Assembly: GCF_900104575.1 (NCBI RefSeq)
Contig: NZ_LT629731.1
Span: 3,874,016 to 3,938,015 of the forward strand
Length of the DNA: 64,000 nucleotides
Source: Bacillus tuaregi
GTDB taxonomy: Bacteria > Bacillota > Bacilli > Bacillales > Cytobacillaceae
Direction of reading: 5' to 3'
This document shows positions 35,273-46,905 of this stretch, piece by piece. Numbering within the stretch: the stretch's first letter is position 1; each line of letters starts with the position of its first letter. A program made the position numbers and the translations under genes. The notes under the pieces were generated by a model that was not told where the DNA came from, did not search any database, and saw only the letters and a list, made by a program, of their open reading frames with translations.

Positions 35273-37018
35273 TTAACGCATTATAGTCGGAAAGAGTACC
35301 ATTTTCTTTTTGACCTCATACATTCCTACTGGTGTAATTCGTATATATGGAAGATGGGTAGCTGAGAAAAATAATAAAGTTTGAAAGGGATCTGTATAGC
35401 GATAGCCCTTTTCCTGCATATAAGCAACAAATTCCTTTTGCTCAGCAATTAATTCCTCAACCGGCTTCTTAGATACCAACCCTCTTATTGGCAGTGAAAT
35501 TTCTTTTACAATGACACCATCTTCAGCAATGACGATGCCACCACCAATTTCTTTCATATGTTCAAAAGCCTTCAGCATATCCTTTTTATTTTTCCCAATT
35601 AAAATAATATCGCCGGTATGGGTAAAGCTACTAGCCAATCCCGAAAGATTTTTGGCAAAGCCTTTTAGTATCGTATTGATTCTCCAATTTCCCTGCCGGT
35701 CAACAAACATAAAGAAGCATTCATCCATGCTATTCCTTAGTTGATCACGGGATACATCAATGGACAGCGAATACGGCTTTGTTATGACGGCATTTTCCAT
35801 AGCAATTCCTACAGGCATAGAAAACTGCAGGTCCTCTGGCGACAAATCCCAATCTAATTGCAGTGGGGTCATATCAAATTCATCAGCAGATGACAACCTA
35901 TACCCATCTTTGATTACCACTCCATCACGCTTAACCCATTGCCCTTTAGCTAATACTGATATTGGTGTTGGATTATTTTCATCTGTTAACAGATTAATAT
36001 TAGCAATCCGACCTGTGGCGATATTTCCATGTAAATATTCAATGTTATAGTGGCGAGCCACATTGATTGTTGCCATATTATAGGCATCAACAACCGGAAC
36101 TCCCTTTTCTATTGCAATCCTAATCATGTTGTCAATAATTCCCTGCTCATAAAAATCAGCAGATGAACCATCTGTAGTAAGCATAAATTTATCATATACA
36201 TCAATGCCCAGTTCATGAATTTCATCTAAAAGCTTTGGCAAATCTGGGCGGGTACTAGAATACCTTAATGAAACGGTATATCCCTGCATGAGTCTGTTAT
36301 ATACTTCTTCCCCATTAATCGCTTCGTGATCACTGTCAGCCCCGAGTAAGGTCATTTTCGCCAACGTTTTTTCAGACGCTCCTGGGAAATGACCCTCAAT
36401 TTTCTTTCTCATCCGTTTGGCTTCTTGAATCCAATGAAGCATCATATCATCACCATCAAGCAGCTTTGGCCATCCGGTTAATTCTCCTCCCTGCAGGACT
36501 GCATCATGCTCTAGCCAGGATTTTACATGACTATGAGAAAATGTAACCTCTTCATCCTTTATTTCAGTTTCAGGATCAAAACGGCTCCACCAATACATCG
36601 TAGAAGGAATTTGTCTCATTTCTCTCAGGAAGGTAAACGCTTTCTTTTTATCGAGCTGTAAAAATAACCATAGGTTATCATTGATCATCGTCGTTGTACC
36701 AAACTGGGATGCATATGCGGCCAGTGTTAGGGGATTATATAAACGAAATGGATGTGCATGTGGCTCAATATATCCTGGAACGAGTGTTAATTTGGTACAA
36801 TCAACCACTTCGCAGCCTTTCGTGTTTTGTGGCAAACTATTTCCAACATAAACAATTCGATCATCATAAATCCAAATGTTTGCTGTCATCCATTTTCGAA
36901 ATGTCTGGTTTAAATAACGAGCATTTTTTAACAGTATGGTCGGGGCAATTTTACCATCCATGACAGCAACATGTTCTCGTAAATGTTTATTTTTCCAACG
37001 GTAGCGTTGTTCAAGCAT
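35273..37018 (-). CDS. yerA: YerA, adenine deaminase-like amidohydrolase
   Basis: 581 residues with a perfect AAAGGAGGGG site. Adenine deaminase family: metal-binding EPHAHPF near 92, ISLRYSS-like strand and LTTDGSSADFYEQG with the catalytic Asp, and a C-terminal adenine deaminase domain (GIVIAEDGVIVKEISLPIRGLVS). It lacks some features of classical AdeC, so deamination of adenine is likely but not certain. First gene of yerA-yerB-yerC, and near the purine operon. Confidence 0.88.
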   Translation of the reverse strand: MLEQRYRWKNKHLREHVAVMDGKIAPTILLKNARYLNQTFRKWMTANIWIYDDRIVYVGNSLPQNTKGCEVVDCTKLTLVPGYIEPHAHPFRLYNPLTLAAYASQFGTTTMINDNLWLFLQLDKKKAFTFLREMRQIPSTMYWWSRFDPETEIKDEEVTFSHSHVKSWLEHDAVLQGGELTGWPKLLDGDDMMLHWIQEAKRMRKKIEGHFPGASEKTLAKMTLLGADSDHEAINGEEVYNRLMQGYTVSLRYSSTRPDLPKLLDEIHELGIDVYDKFMLTTDGSSADFYEQGIIDNMIRIAIEKGVPVVDAYNMATINVARHYNIEYLHGNIATGRIANINLLTDENNPTPISVLAKGQWVKRDGVVIKDGYRLSSADEFDMTPLQLDWDLSPEDLQFSMPVGIAMENAVITKPYSLSIDVSRDQLRNSMDECFFMFVDRQGNWRINTILKGFAKNLSGLASSFTHTGDIILIGKNKKDMLKAFEHMKEIGGGIVIAEDGVIVKEISLPIRGLVSKKPVEELIAEQKEFVAYMQEKGYRYTDPFQTLLFFSATHLPYIRITPVGMYEVKKKMVLFPTIMR

Positions 37019-37192
37019 GTTACGCCCCTCCTTTATTTAATAAAATGTAAACCCTTACAAGGTTTTTCACTATCAATACTAACATATTTCACGGTTTAGC
37101 GCACTAAAGTTTAGCGTAAATTTATTGTAAATTTCTACTTAGAAAGGATTGGTAACATGATAAAAGTAGAAAAAAATATTGGGAAGACATGA

Positions 37193-37244
37193 AGCTTAAA
37201 GATTAGAGGCTGCTATTTAAATAGCAGCCTCTAATCTTTAAGCT
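37193..37244. terminator. Perfect 52-nt palindrome after the deacetylase gene
   Basis: Two 26-nt arms with no loop: AGCTTAAAGATTAGAGGCTG... and its exact complement. There is only a weak T-run. It lies 51 nt past the deacetylase stop and probably terminates that transcript. Confidence 0.65.
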
Positions 37245-37294
37245 GTTTCTATACACATCGTAAAAATCTCTATTTTTTTGCAATAATAAAAGGA

Positions 37295-38125
37295 TTATAT
37301 ACGTTGATCATTCAAGAAATTCACTTGCAAGTGATTTTCTTCATTATATACGCCGAACTCATATCCCTGTTCCTTATAAAATTGAATAATATCGGGAAGT
37401 GCTTGTAGTGTTTGTGATTTTTCATGCATTAAGATCACTTCTACTTTTTCAGTCGTTTGGTTTTTTATATTTGTTATAATCTGATCTGGATGGTCTTTCA
37501 GTTTCCAATCATACGAATCGATGGTCCAATCCCAAACTTTAATACCCGCATCTACAATTTGATTACGAATTTCTTCAGGCTCTAACCCTGGTACAGAACC
37601 ATAGGGTGGACGAACTAATTTTGATTTACTACCTGTAATATGATAAATAAGGGCTAACGTTTCTTTCATCTCAGGTACAAATTGTTTATTTTGATACAGC
37701 TCATTACTATTATGTGTCATACTATGCGCGCCAATATAATGCCCCTCTTTAACTGCTCGTTTTACAATCTCCTGATAACATGTATTTAGCAAATTACTTC
37801 CCTGCATGAAGAATGTGGCTTTAATATTATGTTCCTTCAATACGTCTAAAAATTGACCTGTTAATGCACTAGGACCATCATCAAATGTTAAATAAACAAC
37901 CTTTCCATCTGTTTTTTCATCTGGTCTTTTATGACTTTCCGGTGATATTTTATTTTTATGTTGCGGTGTATTAAGTGGTTTCCTACTATCTTCTACTATT
38001 TCCTTCGCAGGCGTAGAATGATATTTTCCTAGTAAAAAAAACATGATAAAAGATGTAGTAAGAAGAACTACTATGAATATTACCGCTTTAGTTAGGGCTT
38101 TTTTCCTTCTGGTTAATTGTTTCAT
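37295..38125 (-). CDS. Membrane-anchored polysaccharide deacetylase (NodB domain)
   Basis: 276 residues with one N-terminal membrane helix (about 13-34) and a linker, then a CE4 domain. Motif 1 TFDDGPS holds the catalytic base and metal Asp, motif 2 HSMTHN the metal His pair, motif 3 RPPYGS, motif 4 DSYDW and motif 5 ILMHE. The set is complete, so an active de-N-acetylase acting on peptidoglycan or another GlcNAc polymer outside the membrane is likely. It follows the amidase gene by 130 nt, and a two-component system lies upstream. Confidence 0.9.
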   Translation of the reverse strand: MKQLTRRKKALTKAVIFIVVLLTTSFIMFFLLGKYHSTPAKEIVEDSRKPLNTPQHKNKISPESHKRPDEKTDGKVVYLTFDDGPSALTGQFLDVLKEHNIKATFFMQGSNLLNTCYQEIVKRAVKEGHYIGAHSMTHNSNELYQNKQFVPEMKETLALIYHITGSKSKLVRPPYGSVPGLEPEEIRNQIVDAGIKVWDWTIDSYDWKLKDHPDQIITNIKNQTTEKVEVILMHEKSQTLQALPDIIQFYKEQGYEFGVYNEENHLQVNFLNDQRI

Positions 38126-38255
38126 TATCTCTCTATCCCATTTCTGCTGATTTATTATATTTTTAACAGAGTTGACTTCTCATTGAGTGGATTCATACGA
38201 TTCAACCGATGCTTACAATAAATAATAGGTAGATTAATAGAGAAAGATAGAAGAT

Positions 38256-38996
38256 TTAATTTCCACTAATCTTAAAATAGTGAATAATCCCATCAACAAT
38301 CCCCTTCTTTGACTTTTCTTGGAATTCCTCTGAATTCATCCGTTTTTCATCGCTTTCATTAGACGTAAAGCCCAGCTCTATTAAAACTGCAGGCGAAGAA
38401 TTTTCTCTTAATACATGAAAATCACTCTCTTGTATACCTCTATTTCGAGTATCGATATTTTGATCAAAAATAGCCTTTTGTATGATTCTGGCTAACTGTT
38501 TATCTTTTCTTTTATTGGCTCCAAAATGAGTTGTGATTCCTTTCACATTCACATCCTCAAATGCATCATGGTGAATGCTGATATATAAATCAGCCTCATG
38601 GTCTTTTGCTACCTTTACACGTGCTTGTAATTCTTCTTTCTGATTCGTCCCAGGCAGTAAGCTACTATCAGATTCACGTGTTAATATAACTTTTGCATCC
38701 GTTCTTTCTTCTAACTCTTTTTTTATATTTTTAGCTATCTTTAAATTTAGGTCTTTTTCAATTGTTCCAAGTACCTTTCCCTTTGTCCCTCGATCCTCAC
38801 CACCATGCCCTGGATCAATTACAATGGTTTTCCTGCTCAAGCCTTCAGCTTCCTTCGATTCATTTTTTTGACCTAAAGCATCAATTAACGGTTTATCCTC
38901 TCTTAATATATTTTTTTCTCCTTTGGTATTAATTAAACTAAAGATTGCACCCATAATTAATATAATAAATAATAGTAATATCACTCTTTTTTTCAT
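38256..38996 (-). CDS. N-acetylmuramoyl-L-alanine amidase (Amidase_3, CwlD-like)
   Basis: 246 residues with an N-terminal membrane helix. Cuts the amide between muramic acid and the stem peptide. Zinc ligands and active site are in IVIDPGHGGEDRG, the Glu of GTIEKDLNLKIA, DLYISIHHDAF and PAVLIELGFTSN. Size and anchoring resemble CwlD, which acts with deacetylase PdaA in spore cortex; here the neighbour is also a deacetylase, so a paired role is plausible but inferred. Confidence 0.9.
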   Translation of the reverse strand: MKKRVILLLFIILIMGAIFSLINTKGEKNILREDKPLIDALGQKNESKEAEGLSRKTIVIDPGHGGEDRGTKGKVLGTIEKDLNLKIAKNIKKELEERTDAKVILTRESDSSLLPGTNQKEELQARVKVAKDHEADLYISIHHDAFEDVNVKGITTHFGANKRKDKQLARIIQKAIFDQNIDTRNRGIQESDFHVLRENSSPAVLIELGFTSNESDEKRMNSEEFQEKSKKGIVDGIIHYFKISGN

Positions 38997-39134
38997 TATA
39001 TCTTAATCTCCTTATCAGCTTTTAATAGTTTCTAATCAAATATTAATGAATGCTGATAAAGATAAAATGCAGATAAGGTCAAGTTTGTTTAAAACTTGGT
39101 ATTATGTTAGAGTACATTTTCACTAATATAGTCT

Positions 39135-39172
39135 AAAAAAAGAGTAGAAAAAAATTCTACTCGCTTTTTTTT
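39135..39172. terminator. Bidirectional terminator after the two-component operon
   Basis: GAGTAGAA/TTCTACTC stem (39142-39149, 39155-39162) with A and T runs on both sides. Confidence 0.85.
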
Positions 39173-39212
39173 AAATGGCTGTGTTAAAGTCCATTGTTGA
39201 TTTTTAATAGGT

Positions 39213-39286
39213 TGATTGTAGCGGAAGGCACGAAGATTCCCGCGGTCGCCCGCAGGAAAGCGAAGTGCCTGGAACGAAAATCAACA
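39213..39286. repeat. Bacillus dispersed palindromic repeat
   Basis: Reads GATTGTAGCGGAAGGCACGA ... GAAGTGCCTGGAACGAAAAT with a GC-rich middle (CCCGCGG...CCCGCAGG). The ends are complementary (AAGGCAC/GTGCCT). A type of chromosomal repeat common in Bacillus. It slightly overlaps the end of the histidine kinase gene. Confidence 0.65.
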
Positions 39287-41164
39287 CTCATGTTTAACAT
39301 AGCCTTTTAGATAGAAGTAAAATAATACTCCATATTCAGTATTCGATACACCATATGGTACATCATGTAATTCTAAAATATTCTTTGAAATTGCGAGGCC
39401 TAAACCAGTTCCGCCTTTGGAGCGTTGACGAGACGTCTCTCCCCGATAAAAGCGATCCCATATTTTCTCTATATGTTCTGGCGCAATATGTGTCCCTTTA
39501 TTTTCAACACATACTTTCACGTAATCGTTTTCTTCTATAACCGAAACAATGATCCTTTCATGCTCTGGTGTGTAACGAATTGCATTCGTAATAAAGTTTG
39601 TCATCACTTGTTCAATTCGAAGTTGATTGGCAACTACCATTAATTTAGAAAGCTGTTTATGAACATGCAGCTTCTTCCTAGTTATTTCTGAAGCAAGTTG
39701 GTCACATATATATTCAATCATCTCATCAATATAGAAAACTTCCATTTTCATTTTATATGTGCCCGATTCGAATTTAGCTAACTCCAGCATATCAATGATA
39801 AGTCGATCCATTTTATCTACTTCTTTTGCCATAGCTTTAAAATAGTAATCCTTTTTATTTGCAGCAACACCGTCTTCTAAGATGGAAATACAGCTCTTCA
39901 TAATACTTAAAGGAGTCTTTAATTCATGTGAAACACCTGAGATAAATTCTTTTCGCGTCTCTTCTAATCTTTTTTCTTTCTCTATATCCTGCTGCAATTG
40001 ATTAATATATGAATGTAGAGTTTTCGAGAGTGTATTTATATTTTGAGATAGATCCCCAATTTCATCCTTTGTCGTAATTGGAATCATCTCTGAGAAGTCT
40101 AATTCTGCAATCTTTTTTGTCGTACTATTTATTCGTAGCAGTGGTTTAGCGATTTTTTTAGAGTAATAAAACGATGCCAATATAATAAGAATCAATACAA
40201 ATATAATTAAGTATACATAATAATCCTGTATCATCCTTACAGCCTCATCAACAGGCTGTAAGGATGTCATAGCAAAAATATAATTTGTTTGACCACTTAC
40301 ATCTTTTATTGGTTTAATTAATATTTTATATTTAATATCATTTTGTTCATAATCCAATATCTCTGTAGAAGCTATATCATTAGGTTCCTGACTTAGGATT
40401 AAATTGACTTGAAATTGCTTTACCCTATCAATAAATACCCGATTCGAATAATTTAGCCCTCTAGAGCTGTCTGGCCATTGTACGTTGTTAATGGTTCCTG
40501 TTAAATATAACTGTGAACTCGGATTTGGTGATGGTTCAGGAATTGCCCTTTTACTATCTGACGGCAGTTGACTTACCCCATATAACCTTTCTGTTATTTC
40601 TTTTTTTTCATATAGGATTCCTGATTGTTCCTTGTTTCCATATAATTTCTCAGATAAAAGTTTATTCTCTAATAGAAGATTCGCATCTACTATCGTTAAA
40701 ATCGCAGGAATCACCGTTTCGCCCTTTTGTACTCCATCAATGATAATTCGGTTTCCCTGTTCAAAACGAAACTGCATCCTTTGTATATTTTCTAAGTCGA
40801 CAAGACTATACAAAGGAATTTGAATAACACGGTTAGAAAAAGCAGTGTTTGGATTACGATCTAATTGAATCTCTAAAGAAAAATCATTTGCATTTTTCAT
40901 ATTCCCAAAACTATCTAAAGTAGTAATCCAGGCCGTATTCTCTTGGTAAAACTTTTGCTCCATTGCATGAATCTTTTCAGGGTTTCCTTCGGATTTTCCA
41001 TATTCTTCTTCAAAGGCTTGAATGTTCATTTGAATATCATTGAGTTTTTGATTAGCATAATATTGCTTAAAAAAGAGGGTTTGTCCAATAAAAATAATCG
41101 CTAAAATAAGGGTGCATAACGCAGTTGTTAATAAAAAGAGCTTTAATACAATCCCCCTTTTCAT
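39281..41164 (-). CDS. Sensor histidine kinase
   Basis: 627 residues. Membrane helices near 8-30 and 316-337 enclose an extracellular sensor of about 285 residues with no recognised fold. Then HAMP (ISKKIAKPLLRINSTTKKIAELDF), HisKA with the phospho-His in ISGVSHELKTPLSIMK, and the ATPase domain with N box NFITNAIRYTPE and G box GGTGLGLAISKN. It overlaps the regulator gene by 4 nt. Signal unknown; the nearby cell-wall enzymes suggest envelope stress, an inference. Confidence 0.93.
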   Translation of the reverse strand: MKRGIVLKLFLLTTALCTLILAIIFIGQTLFFKQYYANQKLNDIQMNIQAFEEEYGKSEGNPEKIHAMEQKFYQENTAWITTLDSFGNMKNANDFSLEIQLDRNPNTAFSNRVIQIPLYSLVDLENIQRMQFRFEQGNRIIIDGVQKGETVIPAILTIVDANLLLENKLLSEKLYGNKEQSGILYEKKEITERLYGVSQLPSDSKRAIPEPSPNPSSQLYLTGTINNVQWPDSSRGLNYSNRVFIDRVKQFQVNLILSQEPNDIASTEILDYEQNDIKYKILIKPIKDVSGQTNYIFAMTSLQPVDEAVRMIQDYYVYLIIFVLILIILASFYYSKKIAKPLLRINSTTKKIAELDFSEMIPITTKDEIGDLSQNINTLSKTLHSYINQLQQDIEKEKRLEETRKEFISGVSHELKTPLSIMKSCISILEDGVAANKKDYYFKAMAKEVDKMDRLIIDMLELAKFESGTYKMKMEVFYIDEMIEYICDQLASEITRKKLHVHKQLSKLMVVANQLRIEQVMTNFITNAIRYTPEHERIIVSVIEENDYVKVCVENKGTHIAPEHIEKIWDRFYRGETSRQRSKGGTGLGLAISKNILELHDVPYGVSNTEYGVLFYFYLKGYVKHEC

Positions 41165-41847
41165 ATCTGCTCCTCAAATTTATAACCAGCTCGAACAACG
41201 GTTACAATACATGTTGCACATTTTCCTAATTTATGACGTAAATTACGGATATGGCTATTAACGGTTCGATCATCTCCAGCGAATTCGTAGCCCCAAATTT
41301 TCGTGATTAGTTGTTCTCTCGAAATGATAATCCCTTGATTTTGCATTAAATATGTTAATATTTCAAATTCTGTATGTGTCAAACTGATTGCTTCTCCACA
41401 CACAGTTACTGTGCGGGAGGGAATATGTACATGGACGCTTCTACTCAATAATGTATCCTCATATGGATGATTCTCCTGCGTTGAATATCGACTTTCGATT
41501 AATCGTTTAGCCCTCGCTAACAAAATAGCCGGACTGTATGGTTTTGTAACATAATCATCTGCACCTAGTTCGAATCCAAGTATTGTATCATCCTCATCTA
41601 CTCGAGCCGTTAACATAATGATTGGCACATTCGATTTCTTACGTATTCGTCGACAAACTGTCCAGCCATCTAATTCAGGTAACATAATATCGAGAATAAT
41701 TAATTGTATCTCCTCTTCTTCAAACCTAGCTAATGCCTCTTTGCCATCAGCTGCCTCTAATACCCTATATCCAGCGTTTAAGAGATAATCCTTCATAATT
41801 TCACGTAAAATATCCTCATCTTCTACAATTAAAATGGTTCTCTGCAT
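41161..41847 (-). CDS. OmpR/PhoB-family response regulator
   Basis: 228 residues. Receiver with acidic pair VEDED, phospho-Asp in LIILDIMLPELDGW and Lys in VTKPYSP; C-terminal winged helix with LTHTEFEILTYLMQNQG and DDRTVNSHIRNLRHKLG. First gene of the two-component operon. Confidence 0.95.
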   Translation of the reverse strand: MQRTILIVEDEDILREIMKDYLLNAGYRVLEAADGKEALARFEEEEIQLIILDIMLPELDGWTVCRRIRKKSNVPIIMLTARVDEDDTILGFELGADDYVTKPYSPAILLARAKRLIESRYSTQENHPYEDTLLSRSVHVHIPSRTVTVCGEAISLTHTEFEILTYLMQNQGIIISREQLITKIWGYEFAGDDRTVNSHIRNLRHKLGKCATCIVTVVRAGYKFEEQI

Positions 41848-42035
41848 GCTCTATCTTCTCCACAATTATTTCTCAAGTAGTGATTCTATTATAGCTTAAC
41901 CAATTATAAGGCTTTCACCATTCCATCCTAGGACTTGCTTAATATGAAAAGAATAGCATGCTAATATAAAGATGAAATGCAGAGAAACACCTGACGATAA
42001 ATATTTTATAGTAGAAATGTATTATTAATCATTAC

Positions 42036-42083
42036 AAAATAAAAAGGATGATCAGCCACACGGCCTCCCATCCTTTTTATTTG
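42036..42083 (-). terminator. Terminator of the purine operon
   Basis: AAAATAAAAAGGATG pairs with CATCCTTTTTATTT around an 18-nt loop, just after purD. Confidence 0.85.
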
Positions 42084-42100
42084 AGTAGATCATTTTCACT

Positions 42101-43393
<1,293 letters not shown>

Positions 43394-43406
43394 TTAATAG
43401 AATGGA

Positions 43407-44942
43407 TTAATGTTTAAAATGGCGAACAGCTGTAAATACCATGGCTATTCCATACTCATTTGCTTTTTTGATAGAATCCTCATCACGGATGGATCCACCT
43501 GGTTGAATAATAGCCGTAATTCCGGCCTTTGCTGCTGCTTCTACCGTATCGTCCATAGGGAAGAATGCATCAGATGCCAATGCCGCTCCTTTTGCCTTTT
43601 CTCCAGCTTGCTCTAGAGCAATTTTTGCTGAGCCGACTCGATTCATTTGTCCTGCTCCAACTCCAAGTGTCATCTGTGCGTCAGAAACAACAATAGCATT
43701 TGACTTAACATGCTTCACAACTTTCCAGCCAAGCTTTAATGCCTCCCACTCTTCGTCAGTAGGCTTACGGTCTGTCGGAATGGTAATAGTCGCATTATCT
43801 AGCGAGTAAGAATCTTGATCCTGAGTAAGCAAACCGCCTTCAACAGAGGTTAACGTCATTTCATTTGTTCCCTTCTGGTCAAATGGAATGGTTAATAAAC
43901 GAAGGTTTTTCTTAGCAGTCAAAACAGCGAGTGCTTCCTCTGTAAAAGAAGGTGCAATGATAATTTCAAGGAAAATCTCATGAAGCTTTTCCGCTAACGG
44001 TTTGTCTACTTCTCGATTTAAGGCAATAATTCCGCCAAAAATAGAAACTGGATCTGCTTCAAATGCTTTTTCAAATGCAGTGAAAATATCACTTCCTGTT
44101 CCAACGCCGCATGGATTCATATGCTTCACCGCTACAGCTGCCGGGTCAGAGAATTCTTTAACGATTTGTAATGCCGCATCAGCATCATGAATATTATTAT
44201 AAGATAGCTCTTTTCCATGTAATTGCTCAGCATAGGCAATTGAAAACTTAGAACCTAGTGGCTTACTGTAGAAAGCTGCCTTTTGATGTGGATTTTCACC
44301 ATAGCGTAGTCCTTGTTTTAATTCATAAGTAAAGGTTAGTTTTTCAGGTGTTTCAAGACCTGTAAGTTCTGTCATATAGTTAGCAATAATCGCATCATAT
44401 GCTGCTGTATGACGGAATACCTTTGCTGCAAGAGCACGGCGTGTTTCAAATTTAACCTCTCCTGTATCCTTCAAATCATTGATTACTTTTACATAGTCAG
44501 ATGGGTCAACAACTACCGCAACATATTGATGGTTTTTTGCAGCAGAGCGCAGCATTGTAGGACCGCCAATATCAATGTTCTCAATGGCATCGTCTACGGT
44601 TACATCAGGCTTTTCAATTGTCTGCTGGAAAGGATAGAGGTTAACACAGACAATTTGAATCGGATCAATTTGATGTTCATCCATCTGCGCCTTATGACCT
44701 TCATCGTCAAATTTCGCCAATAGCCCCCCATGAATAAGTGGATTTAATGTTTTTACACGACCATCTAGAATTTCTGGAAAACCCGTTACATCACTAACAC
44801 CGATAACTGGAATTCCCGCCTCTTGTATCGCTTTTTTTGTTCCGCCCGTTGAAATTAGCTCGAAGCCTAGCTCTACCAATTGCTTGGCAAACTCGGTTAC
44901 GCCTGTTTTATCTGAAACACTTAATAATGCTCGTTTTTTCAA
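43407..44942 (-). CDS. purH: Bifunctional AICAR transformylase / IMP cyclohydrolase
   Basis: 511 residues from the TTG at 44942 (GAGGGGGG 7 nt upstream), equal in size to other PurH; the ATG 28 codons earlier has no ribosome site. N-terminal cyclohydrolase ([25 protein letters not shown]) and C-terminal transformylase with active-site [11 protein letters not shown] and [15 protein letters not shown]. Does the last two steps to IMP. Confidence 0.98.
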   Translation of the reverse strand: MKKRALLSVSDKTGVTEFAKQLVELGFELISTGGTKKAIQEAGIPVIGVSDVTGFPEILDGRVKTLNPLIHGGLLAKFDDEGHKAQMDEHQIDPIQIVCVNLYPFQQTIEKPDVTVDDAIENIDIGGPTMLRSAAKNHQYVAVVVDPSDYVKVINDLKDTGEVKFETRRALAAKVFRHTAAYDAIIANYMTELTGLETPEKLTFTYELKQGLRYGENPHQKAAFYSKPLGSKFSIAYAEQLHGKELSYNNIHDADAALQIVKEFSDPAAVAVKHMNPCGVGTGSDIFTAFEKAFEADPVSIFGGIIALNREVDKPLAEKLHEIFLEIIIAPSFTEEALAVLTAKKNLRLLTIPFDQKGTNEMTLTSVEGGLLTQDQDSYSLDNATITIPTDRKPTDEEWEALKLGWKVVKHVKSNAIVVSDAQMTLGVGAGQMNRVGSAKIALEQAGEKAKGAALASDAFFPMDDTVEAAAKAGITAIIQPGGSIRDEDSIKKANEYGIAMVFTAVRHFKH

Positions 44943-44997
44943 AATAAGTCCCCCCTCGGTGATGGTAATATACTCAATAAATGGTTTTGCTGCACTT

Positions 44998-45600
44998 CTA
45001 AAGCTGCTGCTGTGTTTTTCCCTCAATCACAGCTTCAGAGTGAAATAATTTTTGTAAAACAGCAGGGTATAATTGATGTTCAATGGCATGGATTTTCTCT
45101 TCCAGCATTTCCTTTGTGTCACCTTTATCAATCACAACTTCAACCTGGTCGATTACCGGTCCTGTATCCATTCCTTCATCAATATAGTGAACGGTTACTC
45201 CAGTCTTTACCGCCTTTGCCGCTAAAGCCTGACCAATCGCATCTTTTCCTTGAAAAGCAGGAAGAAGTGAAGGGTGGATATTCACAATTCTTCCTTGAAA
45301 GGCACTCAATAAAGAAGGTCCGATTAATCTCATATAACCGGCCAACACAATAAACTCAATCTCTTGTTCCCGCAGCTTCTGAAGGATTACTTCTTCATAA
45401 GAGGCTTTATCTCTATACTCCTTCGCTGTAAAAACAAATGCTGGAATGTTTTCCGTTTCCGCTCTCTTGATACACATGGCACCTTTCCGATCACATACCA
45501 GCAGGTTAATTTGTGCCTCTAGTTTTCCATCCTTAATCGCATCATTGATTGCTTGAAAATTTGTGCCGCTCCCGGATGCAAACACTGCTATCTTTTTCAT
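44998..45600 (-). CDS. purN: Phosphoribosylglycinamide formyltransferase
   Basis: 200 residues, uses 10-formyl-THF. [12 protein letters not shown] phosphate loop; catalytic [11 protein letters not shown] and [14 protein letters not shown] (Asn-His) with DTGPVIDQ (Asp). Between purM and purH. Confidence 0.98.
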   Translation of the reverse strand: MKKIAVFASGSGTNFQAINDAIKDGKLEAQINLLVCDRKGAMCIKRAETENIPAFVFTAKEYRDKASYEEVILQKLREQEIEFIVLAGYMRLIGPSLLSAFQGRIVNIHPSLLPAFQGKDAIGQALAAKAVKTGVTVHYIDEGMDTGPVIDQVEVVIDKGDTKEMLEEKIHAIEHQLYPAVLQKLFHSEAVIEGKTQQQL

Positions 45601-45647
45601 GAATTTTCCTCCGTTTTTCCGAATGAACGGCTGTTTCTGCCGTGGAA

Positions 45648-46679
45648 TTACTTTAGCTTAATGTCAATTCCCGGCTCATTTGTGACAATTCCGATAGGGT
45701 ATGCTTTTTCACCAGCTTGATTGAAAAACTCTAACACATCAGCAGCATCGTCTTCCCCTACGGCTATAACCATTCCGGTCCCCATATTAAAAATATTGTA
45801 CATTTCCTTCCTGTCCAGCTCACCAATTGCCTCCATTAATGAGAACACAGGTGGAACCTGCCAGTTTTCTTCCTTTAACTCCGCGCCAAGATTCTCAGGA
45901 AGCATTCGTGGAATATTCTCGATGAATCCACCGCCTGTAATATGGGCAAGACCTTTTATGTTAAATTTCTTTAAGGCAGATAGGATTGGTTTTACATAGA
46001 TTTTTGTCGGGCGAAGCAGCTCTTCTCCTAGCGTGCAGCCCAGCTCCTCGACATAATCGGTTAAAGCCATTCCAGCCTTCTGTAAAAACAGCTTACGGAC
46101 AAGGGAATAGCCATTACTATGGATTCCACTCGAGGCTAAGCCAATTAAAATATCACCTTGCTTGATTTCTTGACCAGTAATAATCTTGCTTTTTTCACAT
46201 GCACCCACTGCAAATCCAGCAAGGTCATATTCCTCTTCACTGTACATGCCAGGCATTTCTGCTGTTTCTCCGCCAACAAGTGCGCAGCCTGCTTGTTCAC
46301 AGCCATCAGCAATTCCTTTTACAATGGCTTCGATTTTTTCTGGCTCTGCTTTTCCACAAGCAATATAGTCAAGGAAGTAAATCGGTTCTGCTCCTTGAAC
46401 CACGATATCGTTCACACACATTGCAACAGCATCAATACCAATAGTGTCATGACGATTCATCATGAAGGCAAGCATTAGCTTTGTCCCGACACCGTCCGTA
46501 CCTGATACTAATACAGGCTCCTGTAAATTTAATGTGGATAAATCGAACATTCCACCAAATCCACCTAACCCGCCAAGTACGCCGGGTCTCATTGTTTTTT
46601 GCACGTGCTTTTTCATTCTGGAAACAGCCTCATATCCCGCTTCGATATTGACACCTGCTTCTTTGTACGCTTTTGCCAT
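45648..46679 (-). CDS. purM: Phosphoribosylformylglycinamidine cyclo-ligase
   Basis: About 343 residues. Two ATGs (46685, 46679) follow GGGGG; spacing favours the second. AIR synthetase signatures: [68 protein letters not shown]. It is separated from purF by a 220-nt gap with a repeat, unlike the tight joins elsewhere in the operon. Confidence 0.97.
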   Translation of the reverse strand: MAKAYKEAGVNIEAGYEAVSRMKKHVQKTMRPGVLGGLGGFGGMFDLSTLNLQEPVLVSGTDGVGTKLMLAFMMNRHDTIGIDAVAMCVNDIVVQGAEPIYFLDYIACGKAEPEKIEAIVKGIADGCEQAGCALVGGETAEMPGMYSEEEYDLAGFAVGACEKSKIITGQEIKQGDILIGLASSGIHSNGYSLVRKLFLQKAGMALTDYVEELGCTLGEELLRPTKIYVKPILSALKKFNIKGLAHITGGGFIENIPRMLPENLGAELKEENWQVPPVFSLMEAIGELDRKEMYNIFNMGTGMVIAVGEDDAADVLEFFNQAGEKAYPIGIVTNEPGIDIKLK

Positions 46680-46703
46680 ATTCATGATCCCCCATTCAAT
46701 TTA

Positions 46704-46820
46704 AGCGCTAGCGCCTATAGCCACGAGATTACCGTAAGTCAAGCCTATAGAGAAGGATTCATTCATCTTCCATGAAGTGTTGACTTAGTACTCGGGAGGC
46801 TGGACGCTGGAGCTAGATAG
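46704..46820. repeat. Dispersed repeat inside the purine operon
   Basis: About 117 nt from AGCGCTAGCGCC to GGACGCTGGAGCTAG, the ends partly complementary. The GCTGGAGCTA core recurs near 24444-24453. It widens the purF-purM gap to 220 nt. A second imperfect hairpin lies at 46832-46887 (AAAGGC...GCGCCTTT). On the minus strand there is no proper T-run, so it may process rather than stop the transcript. Confidence 0.5.
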
Positions 46821-46905
46821 TGACAAATGCATAAAGGCACCCTTAACCTCCCTCGAAATGGATTTCTAGAGAGGGCAGGCGCCTTTTGCAGTCATATGCA
46901 TTCGA

